From the NCBI GenBank assembly GCA_025084515.1, contig JAJAGP010002248.1, forward strand, positions 62,001 to 126,000: 64,000 nucleotides of DNA, given 5' to 3'. Position 1 is the stretch's first letter, and the number at the start of each line of letters is the position of its first letter. Below are positions 1 through 9,340 of this stretch, one piece after another. The notes beneath the pieces are model-generated. The model ran no database searches and was not told the origin of the DNA. It saw nothing but the letters and a program-made list of their open reading frames with translations. Made by a program: the position numbers and the translations under genes. Source of the stretch: Ancistrus triradiatus (Eukaryota; Chordata; Actinopteri; Siluriformes; Loricariidae).

Positions 1-790
1 TTGAATGAGTACGAATGAATGTGTGATGCCTTGAGGTGGAATGTTGCCCTGTCGTGGGTGTATTTGAGCATTATATCCTGTGTTTCTTGGTCAGACTCCA
101 ATCAGAAAGCATAGCAAAACAATCCGGGTTTACTCCTGCTTATCCTGGTAAGGGTTAAGGTGGAGGGTCTACAGCGCAGGCAAATGTACATCCAGATCAG
201 ATCACAAGTCCATCTCAGGGTTCAGTAAACGCACCATCCGACCGTCACGTTGCCACCTGAGGTTTTTACTATTGAGACACAAGAGTTTCCAAACTCACAG
301 CCATTAGTTATTAATGGGATTGACAGGATCTTTACATAGGTTTCATAGGAAAGATCCACTCTGTGCTCAGTAGCCAACATCTCTGAGCACAGTTCAATAC
401 AGAGTCCAAAAAGAGATCAGCTTTTAGGTTTGAATTTTGCTGACGACCTGAAGACAAATTAGCAACATGCATGAAAAGCCAAGAATATATCTGAAATTGG
501 CAGGACTAATTGGTGGCAGAAGAAGGATTCACAATGAGAAATTGCTTAGATATGGTTATAGTCAGAGGAGTGTGAGTTAGATCCTGAAAAAAGAAGAGAA
601 AGAGGTTCCAAGGAAGAAGGTCATACAGAGCAGATGTATTTAAAACAGTGCGGAGCTGAGGCAGAAAAAATAAACCATTATGAAATCTTGAGGAAATGTA
701 GATTATTCTGCAAACCAATACTGCAGTTCTGCATCTTGTTAAGTATTTGTCACTGTGTATTTAACCATTATGGTGTTTTCATCCTTGTAG
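1..790. other. pax2: pax2 intron, 5' part in window
   Basis: This is intron upstream of the first recognisable pax2 exon; its beginning is outside the window. Bases 1 to about 65 resemble the 3' part of a fish tRNA-derived SINE (GAATGAATG repeats and a degraded version of the 'ccctgtcg..ggtg' block). The rest is unique-looking AT-rich intron with no recognised exon. The last bases (TTTTCATCCTTGTAG) are a normal polypyrimidine tract and acceptor. Confidence 0.6.
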
Positions 791-905
791 ACTAGCGAGT
801 ATGGCCTTTCTGCCCTGAACCCAGGACTGGATGAGGTCAAACCCAGCCTGTCCTCCAGCAGTTCCTCAGATCTGGGTGCCAGCGTGTCCCAAAGCTACCC
901 TGTAG
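791..905 (+). CDS. pax2: pax2 coding exon: start of C-terminal transactivation region
   Basis: This exon encodes 38 codons plus one base. It begins TSEYGLSALNPGLDEVKPSL, continues with a serine run and ends SQSYPV. It opens in phase 0 after a TTGTAG acceptor and closes in phase 1 before a GTAAG donor. Pax2/5/8 proteins are sequence-specific regulators that bind DNA through an N-terminal paired domain; this serine/threonine-rich part belongs to the C-terminal transactivation and inhibitory region and acts in the nucleus. In vertebrates Pax2 patterns the midbrain-hindbrain boundary, optic stalk, otic vesicle and kidney. The SEYGLS..PGLDEVKPSL string is typical of Pax2/5/8. The paired-domain exons are upstream of the window. 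Pax5 or Pax8 is less likely because of the downstream exons. Confidence 0.93.
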
Positions 906-947
906 GTAAGATCATCTGGATTCTCTCTAACCTTACAAGAAACCACA

Positions 948-1210
948 CACACGTCTGCCTCACTATATTTGTGGGGACCTCCCATTGACATAATGATTAC
1001 TGTAGCTAATTAATGCTACTCCTACAACCATCCCTAACCTTAACCTCAGTAACCTAAAGCAATGCTTTTGAGACTTTTAGTTCTTATGAAGAAAGTTGCA
1101 GTTTCTATATAAAAAACAACTTTGTTCTTGTTGGGACCAGCCAAATGTACCCACAGGGTAAAAAATGGCAAATCTTACGGTCCTTGTGGGGACATTTGAA
1201 CCCCCACACA
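948..1210. repeat. dispersed fish repeat with TGTGGGGAC blocks, copy 1
   Basis: The sequence starts 'tttgtggggacctccc', contains 'cctaaccttaacctcagtaa' and 'aagaaagttgcagtttct', and ends 'ccttgtggggacatttgaac'. The same blocks in the same order occur at 4541-4735, and a shorter piece at about 63455-63515. The class is not determined; no coding sequence is visible. It sits in the pax2 intron 40 bases after the exon. Confidence 0.7.
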
Positions 1211-1464
1211 CTCACTGTAATGCAAAATCACGTTATTTGGTTTGGTTATGGATTGCACAGGACTCAACAAAAACCTTATAAGTGGACGGTTCTATGTAAT
1301 GAATAACCAGTTACTATGAATATTTTGTCTGCACTGAGAAAAGAGCAGAAAATCTCCTTTAAGCAAGCACTGGAATTGTGGCACAGTACTGAACTTCTTT
1401 TCTCAAATTTCTGAAAGTTAGACAACCTGCTATCTCAGACAGCCTCTGTCCTGGTCCTGTGAAA

Positions 1465-1622
1465 GGACTGTGGTGGCCTAAAGGTTAAGGTATTGGACTA
1501 TGGACCAGAACTTCCAGTGTTCAAATCCCACCTCTGACAGGCTGCTACCATTGGGCCCTTAACTCACACGTCCTTCAATTGTAAGACTCTGGATAAGGGT
1601 CTGTCAGAGCTAATAAATAAAC
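1465..1622 (+). repeat. tRNA-derived SINE, family A
   Basis: The head 'ggactgtggtggcctaaagg' carries an A-box-like block and a B-box-like GTTCAAATCC (1519-1528). These are followed by the family's 'ttgggccctta' and 'ctggataagggtctg' blocks. Family A copies also occur at 14681, 32747, 46442, 51537 and 56735. This one has lost the TGTAAA-repeat tail. Confidence 0.85.
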
Positions 1623-1849
1623 TAAGATAAATCAGAATTGAATAATGGTGCAATAGCTTCAGCAGGGACCAAAACACTTGCTCTATAGAAACATAAATGC
1701 AGGGAGGCATTTGAAGTCTGGAGTACTACGCATAAGAATGCAGTAAACTGTAGGTAGATAAATGAAACCTTGTACTTTTGTGGCCGTTCTGAAAATGTTC
1801 TTCGCTAATAATGTTAAGTCAATGCAAATAAGTTTGAAGCAGAACTCTT

Positions 1850-2270
1850 TCCAGAAACCCTCTCAGAGTTTTCAGCCATCAAAGTTATTTAGGCTCGTAT
1901 CAAAGTTAAATAGGAAATGTGGGTGTTTATTTGGCTCTATAAACTCTTTGTGTGTGTCTTTATTTCCCCCGCTGTGGCAGCTAATGCTAATAAGGTGTGT
2001 AGGATGTAATGATCAGGTGTATGGTTTGTGCCCGACTTAATGGCAGTGCTACAGTTTACACTCGAGTGATAAACAGCGGAGGGGAAACTCGAGCCTCCAT
2101 TTAGAGGCGCCTGAATGATCTGCCGCATTTAGGCCCAAATCCAATTTCCAAATGAATAGTTCCTATACAAGGCAAAGGGGCACAGATTAGACCTATCCTC
2201 AAAATGGGTTCCAGCACCAATTAAAACGGCCACAGTTATTGATCATGTTGATTTTAGGCAGAGGGAAATT
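1850..2270. promoter_or_regulatory. candidate intronic cis-regulatory element of pax2
   Basis: This non-repetitive stretch has balanced base composition and several homeodomain-type or forkhead-like words (TAATGATC, TTATTTGGC, GCTAATGCTAATAAGG). It contrasts with the AT-rich repeat-laden intron around it. No ORF in it resembles a protein. The role is inferred from texture and from the known abundance of conserved non-coding elements around vertebrate pax2; conservation was not tested. Confidence 0.3.
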
Positions 2271-3419
2271 TGCATAATCTATTAAAAATGAATGATTCAT
2301 GAGGTACCAGGTGCCAGAAGAGCCAGGGATTGTTGGTGAAGTGTGAATAGTTTTCAGATAGCGATCTTTTGTGTCCTTTGCTCATCGCATTAAGATTTTT
2401 TGCACTACCTGCATTGCAAAGTGAGAGAGATTTGCATTATGCATGCCAACAACAGTCAGAACCAAAAATCACTTTATACCGACACTGTACTGTTTATCAA
2501 GTTTGCAAGGTTATATTAGGGAACACATACATGCATTCAAGCCTAATAAAGTAAGGTTATTAAGCCTAGTGCTTGAGTTACCACTCTCACCTGCTTCTCC
2601 TTCATACACTACTGTTAAAAATACAAAACAGATATTAATTAATAAATAACAATAGATAGCAACAGATCACAAAGGCATGGAATAATTATTTTCTGTAGTC
2701 TGGGATTAGTCTTAACCTGGAAAACAGACCCTTTTGGAAGCTGATGTAGGTAAAAACATACTTTAAATAGATGTAGGGGGGGAAATTCCTTACATAATTT
2801 AAATATAAGTTATATTTAAAACTTTGTGAGAGGAACCTGTGTACCAATTCCGTAGCTAAGCCACCCCCATGCGTGGGTATGCATGCACCCATAGCACCCA
2901 TAGTACCACACCTAGCAGGCATCTCCATCACTATAAATGGGGATATGGTACTATGCACTATGCATGTCTTTTGTCTCCACTTTGCTTTATTTGGTCTTTG
3001 CTGTATTGGTAAGTTCTTGTGTTTTAGTTAAATAAGTCTTACCTGTGCTGTGCCTCTGGCCTGTGTCCTCCAGAGACAACAATCATACTGACAAAACCTT
3101 ATAACGTACCTGGTAATCAGGAATAATAGTACCCAGTGTGTGATGGATACCACCTGTGTGAGGGGCCTATAAGGCCGAACCGGATCTGGCTTATACATGA
3201 GTCACATAATAGGTTTGGTTCAGTGCTACTGTAAATCCTAATGTGCAGCGCTAAAGATGCTCTATGAGGACCTACAAGAATAGCTAGCACCCCTCTTGCA
3301 GCATTTGTCATGTAATAAAGCACCTGTCTTTGTCCTCACCGCAGGCACGCACGCTCTCAGGCGCAAAAATTAATGCTTAGTTCCTCTTCAAAAAAAAAAA
3401 AAAAAAGCAAACTAACCTT
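2271..3419. other. pax2 intron, nothing specific
   Basis: Ordinary AT-rich intron. A 17-base adenine run lies at 3390-3406. The short ORFs here have no recognisable similarity. Confidence 0.6.
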
Positions 3420-3620
3420 TGAGCACACATTTGATAATGAACGACTTTCAGCACACAGCCAGGGAATTAAGGCAATTTGACTTTCCAAACATCCTTTGCA
3501 TAGCCGTAATTAATTAGGGTGCAGGGGCTTTTGCCTGGTGATAAATTGCTCCATCCTGGATATAAAAAACAGAGGTCAGAAGATCCCCATGTCTTGTTGT
3601 TGCAAACACCACAGAGAAGG
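3420..3620. promoter_or_regulatory. candidate intronic element with POU and homeodomain words
   Basis: Within 25 bases this stretch holds TTTGCAT (3495-3501, octamer-like) and GTAATTAATTAG (3506-3517, a doubled homeodomain core). The surrounding sequence is non-repetitive. POU and homeodomain proteins are known regulators of pax2 genes, but binding here is only inferred. Confidence 0.3.
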
Positions 3621-3690
3621 TGGTGTTTTTCTAGAAGGAAATTAATATAACAGTCTGGTTTAAAAATGCTCCAGATGAACCCATTAACTG

Positions 3691-3723
3691 TAATAATAAT
3701 AATAATAATAGTAATAATAATAG
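3691..3723. repeat. (TAA)n microsatellite
   Basis: Eleven trinucleotide units of TAA type, with one interruption (GTAATAATAA). Confidence 0.9.
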
Positions 3724-4437
3724 GTGATTCAGACTTTAAGATGCAGATAAATTACTGTCTTTTAGAGGCGAGGAGGTTTGACATTCCCTGTTTGTCTTTC
3801 ATTTTGACGATTACAAGCCCTGCACGTATGCCTGACTGCTAATGTAGTTTTCATGATTAAAAAGGGATGCTTTCAGAGCTTTGAGACACAGGATTATGGT
3901 TCATCAGTGAGTTCACTTACCCTGACAAAAACCCAGCTCTAAAGGCAAGACATTGAACAAACAATGTGATAATCCTCTCGGAGGTACAAGAGCGCTCATT
4001 AAGGGCCTGTTATGTGTCTTTAAGGCACACTGTGTTCGTAGGAGCTCTGCATAAAGGGTCTTAAGTCATACCCTTGATGGTGCCAGTGCAGGGACATGCG
4101 TTGGATGTGGGTGTATGGTTTTGCAGAATGACCCTCCTTTGCTATTATTTTTCTAAGTTTATTAGGACCTGGTGTTATATTTTGCTGCTTTAATGGTCAG
4201 TTATTTTACTGACACTTCAACTGTCTAAAGAAATTCATTATCTTTAGCAAACTTGCTTAAATCAGATGCTTTACACAACTCATTTATAATCTGTACGAAT
4301 CCCTAAAGGATACCTTAATGTCCCTCAGAAAGCTGCTGTGTCTCATTTACAAAACAATGTAAAAATAACTAAAAAAGGGGGAAAAAATCTCTTAAAATAT
4401 ATGAACCCTCACTCAGTTTTCATACTGGCTTAATCAA

Positions 4438-4910
4438 ATTCAGAGTCATGGGGCCAGGGCCTATCCAGAAGCACAGTTCGCAAGGCGTGAACCAACCCTG
4501 GACAGAGCATCAATCTATCACAGGGCACACACACGCATACATGTTTGTCTTGCTATCCTTATGAGGACTTTCCATTGACTTAATCTTAACCTTAACCTCA
4601 GTAAACTAAAGCAAATTGTTTTACTATTTTGTTTTTTGTTTTGTTTTTTTCACAAAAAAAGTTGCAGTTTCTGTAAAAAAAAGATCTTTCTATCCTTGTG
4701 GGGTCCCCATAATGTAATAAAAACATGATCACACACAACCTAGGACATTTTAGAAGTCTTAACTGACTTGATGCATGTCTTTATAATGTGACAAGAATCC
4801 AGAAAAAGGCACAGGGAGAACATGCAAAATTCACACAGGACTCAAACCCGAGTCTCTGGAGCTATGTGGTGACAGTGCTAACCCCTGTACCACCATGCCA
4901 CCCTCGATGA
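4438..4910 (-). repeat. tRNA-derived SINE, family B, split by a later insertion
   Basis: Read on the minus strand, the head (4910 to about 4800) has a B-box-like GGTTTGAGTCC, the 'gttctccctgtg' block and a degraded middle (to 4736). The 3' half resumes at 4540 ('ccctgtgatagattgatgct', 'ccagggttggtt') and runs to 4438. The two halves are separated by the dispersed repeat at 4541-4735, so one SINE appears to be interrupted. Confidence 0.7.
4541..4735. repeat. dispersed TGTGGGGAC repeat, copy 2, inside a SINE
   Basis: It shares 'ccttaacctcagtaa', 'gttgcagtttct' and 'ccttgtgggg' in order with the copy at 948-1210. It lies at the CA-rich middle of the family B SINE, flanked by CACACA-type sequence on both sides. 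Confidence 0.65.
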
Positions 4911-5039
4911 AACCTGCTTAAACTAATTCATTGTTTATCATATTACTTAGAATGAAAATGTCCGATATATAAAGCAATAATAAAATTTTCAAGCCGAATT
5001 CGTTAAACAGTTTGATCATTCAGATCTTAAGGGGATTGC

Positions 5040-5600
5040 ACTTGTCCTGAATAGTACTCACATCCGTACCACCAGCACTGATTTATTGCTCATGTGAAGA
5101 ACGAGTGCACTTGCATGGCAGTCTCTATCAAGTTTGAGAAAAAGTTTATGATATCTGAAAAAGACAACAGGAAATCCAGAGCGGCTTCCTTCTGCTCACC
5201 TCTGTGGAACACACTCAATGGTCTGTGATTGCCGTAATGGTTGCTGACCTGCTCATTAAAGTTGCACTGGTGACCGACTTTCCCCTCGTCCCCTGTCACC
5301 TCTCCCTCTTTCTCTCTCTCCCTATTTTTCACTCTCTCCAACAATGTCGTTAAGGGGCCCCTGCCTGGCTGCCTCCGCTGGCTTGGGGCTACACGTGGCT
5401 GCCTAGGACAGCTAAGCGTCAGCCCCAATTACCACTCTGAATGCAGAGCTTTTCTGTGGGCTCCGCAGAGGGAATTACTGTCCGGCTGATTCTATACAGC
5501 CTGTTATGATTCAGACCTGCATCTCTTCATCTCTGAGGAATGTATGGGGTGTGAGCAGTGTGTGAAGGTGTCTGATTCAGGCCATCATATGATGAGTCAT
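5040..5600. promoter_or_regulatory. candidate intronic cis-regulatory block
   Basis: This is a GC-richer, non-repetitive block in an otherwise AT-rich intron, interrupted by a CT-rich tract at about 5300-5340. It includes 'gtcagccccaattaccactc' and 'gcagagggaattactgtcc', both with AATTA cores. The 112-residue minus-strand ORF here resembles no known protein. Regulatory function is an inference. Confidence 0.28.
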
Positions 5601-5712
5601 ATATGAGGTGTTCTGAGGGGCCTTAGTGACCTAAAAGATTGGAAACTTTCTTAAAGTGACAGGGCTTTTATCATTATAATGTCTCAGAAAGTCTTCATAA
5701 TTTTGAACATAC

Positions 5713-5754
<42 letters not shown>
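5713..5754. repeat. (TA)n microsatellite
   Basis: About 42 bases of uninterrupted TA dinucleotides in the pax2 intron. Confidence 0.95.
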
Positions 5755-5757
<3 letters not shown>

Positions 5758-6980
5758 AAAATAATGACATTACAATTTAAAGATAAAGTGCTAGAATACT
5801 AGAATATACATTTTGTAATAGTTACTACATGTGTTTGCATTTTGTAAATGAATTATATTACAATTTCAGTTTCTTGTCAGTTTTCAGTAACAGTTCTCAG
5901 ATATTTTGTGGATTGTTTACTTTTATGTTGTCTGTAGAACCCTTTCTGTGTAGTTTCACCTTTTTGTTTCTGGCACGGCACGTGATAAAAGTAGAGTATA
6001 AGATGAAATAAAAGATAAATATATAAATATAAATATAGAATAAATATAAACATAAATACATATGTAAAATGTACAAAAACAGATGTATGAATATGGAGTG
6101 AACTATAAAATGAGAACATGAAGTTTGCTTTTGAAAAGCAAACTGAACATGTGCTTTTTTGTGTTTAAGCGCGGTAAATTCTAAATATTAACACAACCTC
6201 GCACTCGTATTTGCTGCTCACAATAAACTGTAAATCAAAATGGAAAAAAGAAAATGAAGAAAAACATCAATATTGTTTATGTTGTGTTTGTTTAATGGTA
6301 TTTTTTTTTTCTGAGGTTATGGCTTGTTTTAGTTCAGATGTCCATTTAGTCTGTTTTTTTTTTTAATGTAATGATGTGGTTAATTACAATTTTGCAATTT
6401 CACAATTTAAATATAAAAATAACACTGTATATTTTGTGTGTACTTATACATTTTGATCCTGCTGAACCCAATGACAAATTCTTTCCTAACAATAATTAAA
6501 GTACTCTTATGTACATTTCAATTCTCAAAAAAGCTTCTATGCAAAATAAACCAAACATGCATACACTGAGAGCCAGAATTCTGAGATCCGTAGCGAAAAT
6601 GCTTGTATTTTACATTTTTCATTTCACAATCAGAATAACAAGTTGAGGGAATCTGACAGTCACAAACATCCCTCCGTAGTCACCTGACCTGAACTGCGTC
6701 GAGCATTTATGGGGGCACTTGAAGACTGAGAAAACCGAGCATTTATACCACATACTATTGAATTCTGAAGTTTAGCAAAATATTTCCTTGCAAGATTCAA
6801 CTTTCCACTTAAAACGCTTGGTATTATTTGTAATGAAAAACATATTAAAAAAATGCAAAATAGAATTATTTTCACTAATGGTGTAATGTATTTATTACAA
6901 ATATTGGTCATGGTCCAAACCCTTTATACATTATTTATTAGATATTAATAAAAGCTATTTTGTTGTTGTGTTGTGTGTAG
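5755..6980. other. pax2 intron, AT-rich, nothing specific
   Basis: Very AT-rich intron with short homopolymers. The only functional signal seen is the acceptor tract ending TTGTGTGTAG at 6980. Confidence 0.6.
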
Positions 6981-7082
6981 GCAGAGATATGGCCAACACA
7001 ACCCTACCTGGCTATCCCCCTCACGTCCCCCCTACGGGACAGGGCAGCTACCCAACATCAACGCTGGCTGGAATGGTTCCTG
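6981..7082 (+). CDS. pax2: pax2 coding exon: GRDM..GYPPHVPP segment
   Basis: The 102-base exon is in phase 1 at both ends. With one base from the previous exon it encodes GRDMANTTLPGYPPHVPPTG followed by QGSYPTSTLAGMVP, a nearly invariant stretch of Pax2/5/8 C-terminal regions. The acceptor is TGTGTGTAG and the donor GTGAGT. The proline/threonine/tyrosine-rich composition fits a transactivation domain rather than a folded domain. Because the length is divisible by three, skipping this exon would keep the frame; alternative splicing of C-terminal exons is known in the Pax2/5/8 family. The threonine in PPTG and TSTL in SYPTSTLAG match Pax2 rather than Pax5. Confidence 0.95.
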
Positions 7083-7770
7083 GTGAGTATTAACCTCATA
7101 CACACTTACTATCCAATATTCTTCAGTGAGCCTCTTCCAGAGCTTCCACCAGGTCCGCAGCGTAATACTGAATACTTTTATAGTGTGGCTGACACTTTAG
7201 CTCATACGAGAGTTCCACGTTTTGTTCCACCAGCTTTGAATTATATAGACAGGCTGTCTGAAATGTGGTCAGTCTCCTAGCTAGAACTTTTCTATTCCCC
7301 TGGTTTGTCCAGAAAGACTGATAGCTCCCAAAACACTGTTAAAGTCAAGAAGGCCATTCTTCACCGTCCTCATATAATGCCTTGCCTTTATAGTCTCATA
7401 AAACTGAGAGGGTGTTATCCCTGCACAACAGCTCACTGCCACCAACTGACTCCCTAAACAAAGGAACAGAACCTCACCAGAAGAAAGAAATTTAGGAAGG
7501 AAAAAGCGAGCCTGGAGTCACAAAAGAATGACACAGAAAGACAGAGCAGAGAAGAAAAAAACGAACACGAAGAAGATGGAAGCAGCGCATTGATTTTAAC
7601 ATGAGATTACTGTTCACCAGAGACCAGCAAAATGAGGGCAAATTTCCAGGCAGCAGAATAAAGAAGCTGTTGGTCGTCCCTGTGACTCCCTTGCTGATTC
7701 CGAATGTACCGCATTTCTCTATGATAAAGTACAAGCACTTTTTAATGGCCTTGTATGTCTTCTGCCACAG
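7083..7770. other. pax2 intron
   Basis: A 688-base intron with GTGAGT donor and CTGCCACAG acceptor. The ORFs that overlap it on both strands are chance readings. Confidence 0.85.
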
Positions 7771-7857
7771 GGAGCGAATTTTCAGGGAATCCCTACAGCC
7801 ACCCGCAGTACACAGCATACAACGAGGCATGGCGCTTCAGCAACCCTGCACTACTGA
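7771..7857 (+). CDS. pax2: pax2 coding exon: SEFSGNPYSHPQ segment
   Basis: The 87-base exon is in phase 1 at both ends. It encodes (G)SEFSGNPYSHPQYTAYN then EAWRFSNPALL, ending with one base of a serine codon. The acceptor is CTGCCACAG and the donor GTGAGT. The combination NPYSHPQYTAYNEAWRFSNP is the Pax2 form; Pax5 and Pax8 differ in these positions (family knowledge). The length is again a multiple of three, so it can be skipped without a frameshift. It contributes tyrosine/serine-rich transactivation sequence just before the conserved terminus. Confidence 0.95.
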   Translation, partial: GANFQGIPTATRSTQHTTRHGASATLHY

Positions 7858-9266
7858 GTGAGTACAGCTTCAGCCAGGCTGGAAATGAGTAACTAGTAGT
7901 ACTGTTAGCTCTGTGGTTTACAGAATAGTAAGTACCTAGTTAACTTTAGTAGGTTAATATTTTGTAATTGCATGCAGTGACTGTATAAATATCTTGAAAT
8001 GTAACATTACTTATAGGTAAAAATAAATTGCTTAGTCTTTACCAACCACATGCATAAGTCTGGTTTAATACAACGTATAAGCTATAGACAACATTTTAAT
8101 ATTCATTCCTTCATCCTGAAATGATTGCTCTCATTAATGCGATAATATTTCAACGCGATATTTTTTTGGATCGGCTTTAGCCGCATTTTGCTGTTTCACC
8201 ACATGAGGCACCTGTGTCTAAGGTCTGTGTCCGAATTGGTGACCTTATCACTATTCCCTACATTCTTTATACAACATAGCACACCAATAGGGAGCATCGT
8301 AAACAAGTAGTAGTCTATTTGGAACACTTCATTCTATTGTTTTGCTCATTATTGTGCGACAGGAGATGTCACGCAAATGTCACTCCACAGTTTAACATAC
8401 TGTTTCTTTAGAAACGACTATTTTGCATTAAAAAGTAATCAGAAATAGTCCCAAGTAAGAAATGCTTTCTGTTGAAGTATTTTTTCCACTTGTATGGCTG
8501 TGTAGTGCTGATTAAAGGAAAATCTTTAGTGTCAAACATAAGCAAGAGAAAGTGTGATTAATCTATGGTTATATGTATATGGTAATATAAAATTGCTGTG
8601 ACTAGCACGATTTCATATTTTAATTAGTTCTGTATGTTTTGTTTCATAGTGCTTATTGCTATAATATAGCTATGTACATTAATATTCAAACTATTATTCC
8701 ATTTTTATTTGTGCAAATAGTGTTTAGCTGTACAATTACTGTGTCTTAACATTAATTCAATATTCAAGTGTGTATCAGAAATGATTTATAATGGCACATA
8801 CTTGTTAAATACTAGTACTTTCCTGTGTGGTATTGCAAAATAAATGTCATTTAAACCTCAACCAAAATCTAAAATCATTCTCAGACATGTTTTATTCAGC
8901 TTACATAAATGATCAATGTGATAATTTAGTGTCACATTTCTATAAGTTTTAACAAACCAAGCTTTGGAAGGCCACAAAAATAATCTTCAAATGTTTTGTT
9001 GAGCCCTATATTTTTTCAGTAATTAAAAATGATCACTATTTCTGGATGAATGAACAGACCTTTGGTTGTATGGTAAAACCACATAACGTACAAAAATTTG
9101 AAGCCTCTTTAATGTGCAAGAGTGATTGTATTGGATTCCATATGAAAAGTCCTGACTGCAAACCCAGACCTAATCTTGCCCTTCACCAAGCTAGTAGTTG
9201 ATGTTAACTTTTTGGGGGTGTGTATGACTTATTGAAAAGGTACGTTCCTCTCTTGTTAACTTCCAG
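7858..9266. other. last pax2 intron
   Basis: A 1.4 kb AT-rich intron with GTGAGT donor and TTAACTTCCAG acceptor, containing the small foldback repeat at 8227-8327. Nothing else is recognised. Confidence 0.8.
8227..8327. repeat. short palindromic MITE
   Basis: The ends are inverted: it starts GTGTCCGAATTGG and finishes CTATTTGGAACAC, with 'cactattccctac' inside. This resembles the fish 'gtgtccgaa..cactatatag' foldback repeat. It is about 101 bases long and lies in the last pax2 intron. No coding capacity. Confidence 0.55.
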
Positions 9267-9340
9267 GTTCCCCTTATTATTATAGTGCATCCCGAGCCTC
9301 TGCCACCCCAGCCGCTGCCGCTGCTTACGACCGCCACTAG
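9267..9340 (+). CDS. pax2: pax2 terminal coding exon and stop
   Basis: The acceptor CTTCCAG precedes 74 coding bases: two bases complete a serine codon, then SPYYYSASRASATPAAAAAY and DRH, followed by TAG at 9338-9340. SPYYYSA and the YDRH terminus are hallmarks of Pax2 and Pax5, whereas Pax8 ends differently. The alanine-rich run (PAAAAAY) matches Pax2 more closely. All four exons join in one open frame. The paralogue (pax2a or pax2b) cannot be decided without upstream exons or synteny. The last exon continues as 3' UTR. Confidence 0.94.

Noticed and set aside
1519..1528. B-box words as functional tRNA genes
   Set aside because: They belong to SINE heads; no cloverleaf with intact acceptor stem was found at any of them.
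791..9340. pax5 or pax8 identity for the exons
   Set aside because: NPYSHPQYTAYNEAWRFSNP and the alanine-rich YDRH end fit Pax2; Pax8 has a different terminus and Pax5 differs at several of these positions.
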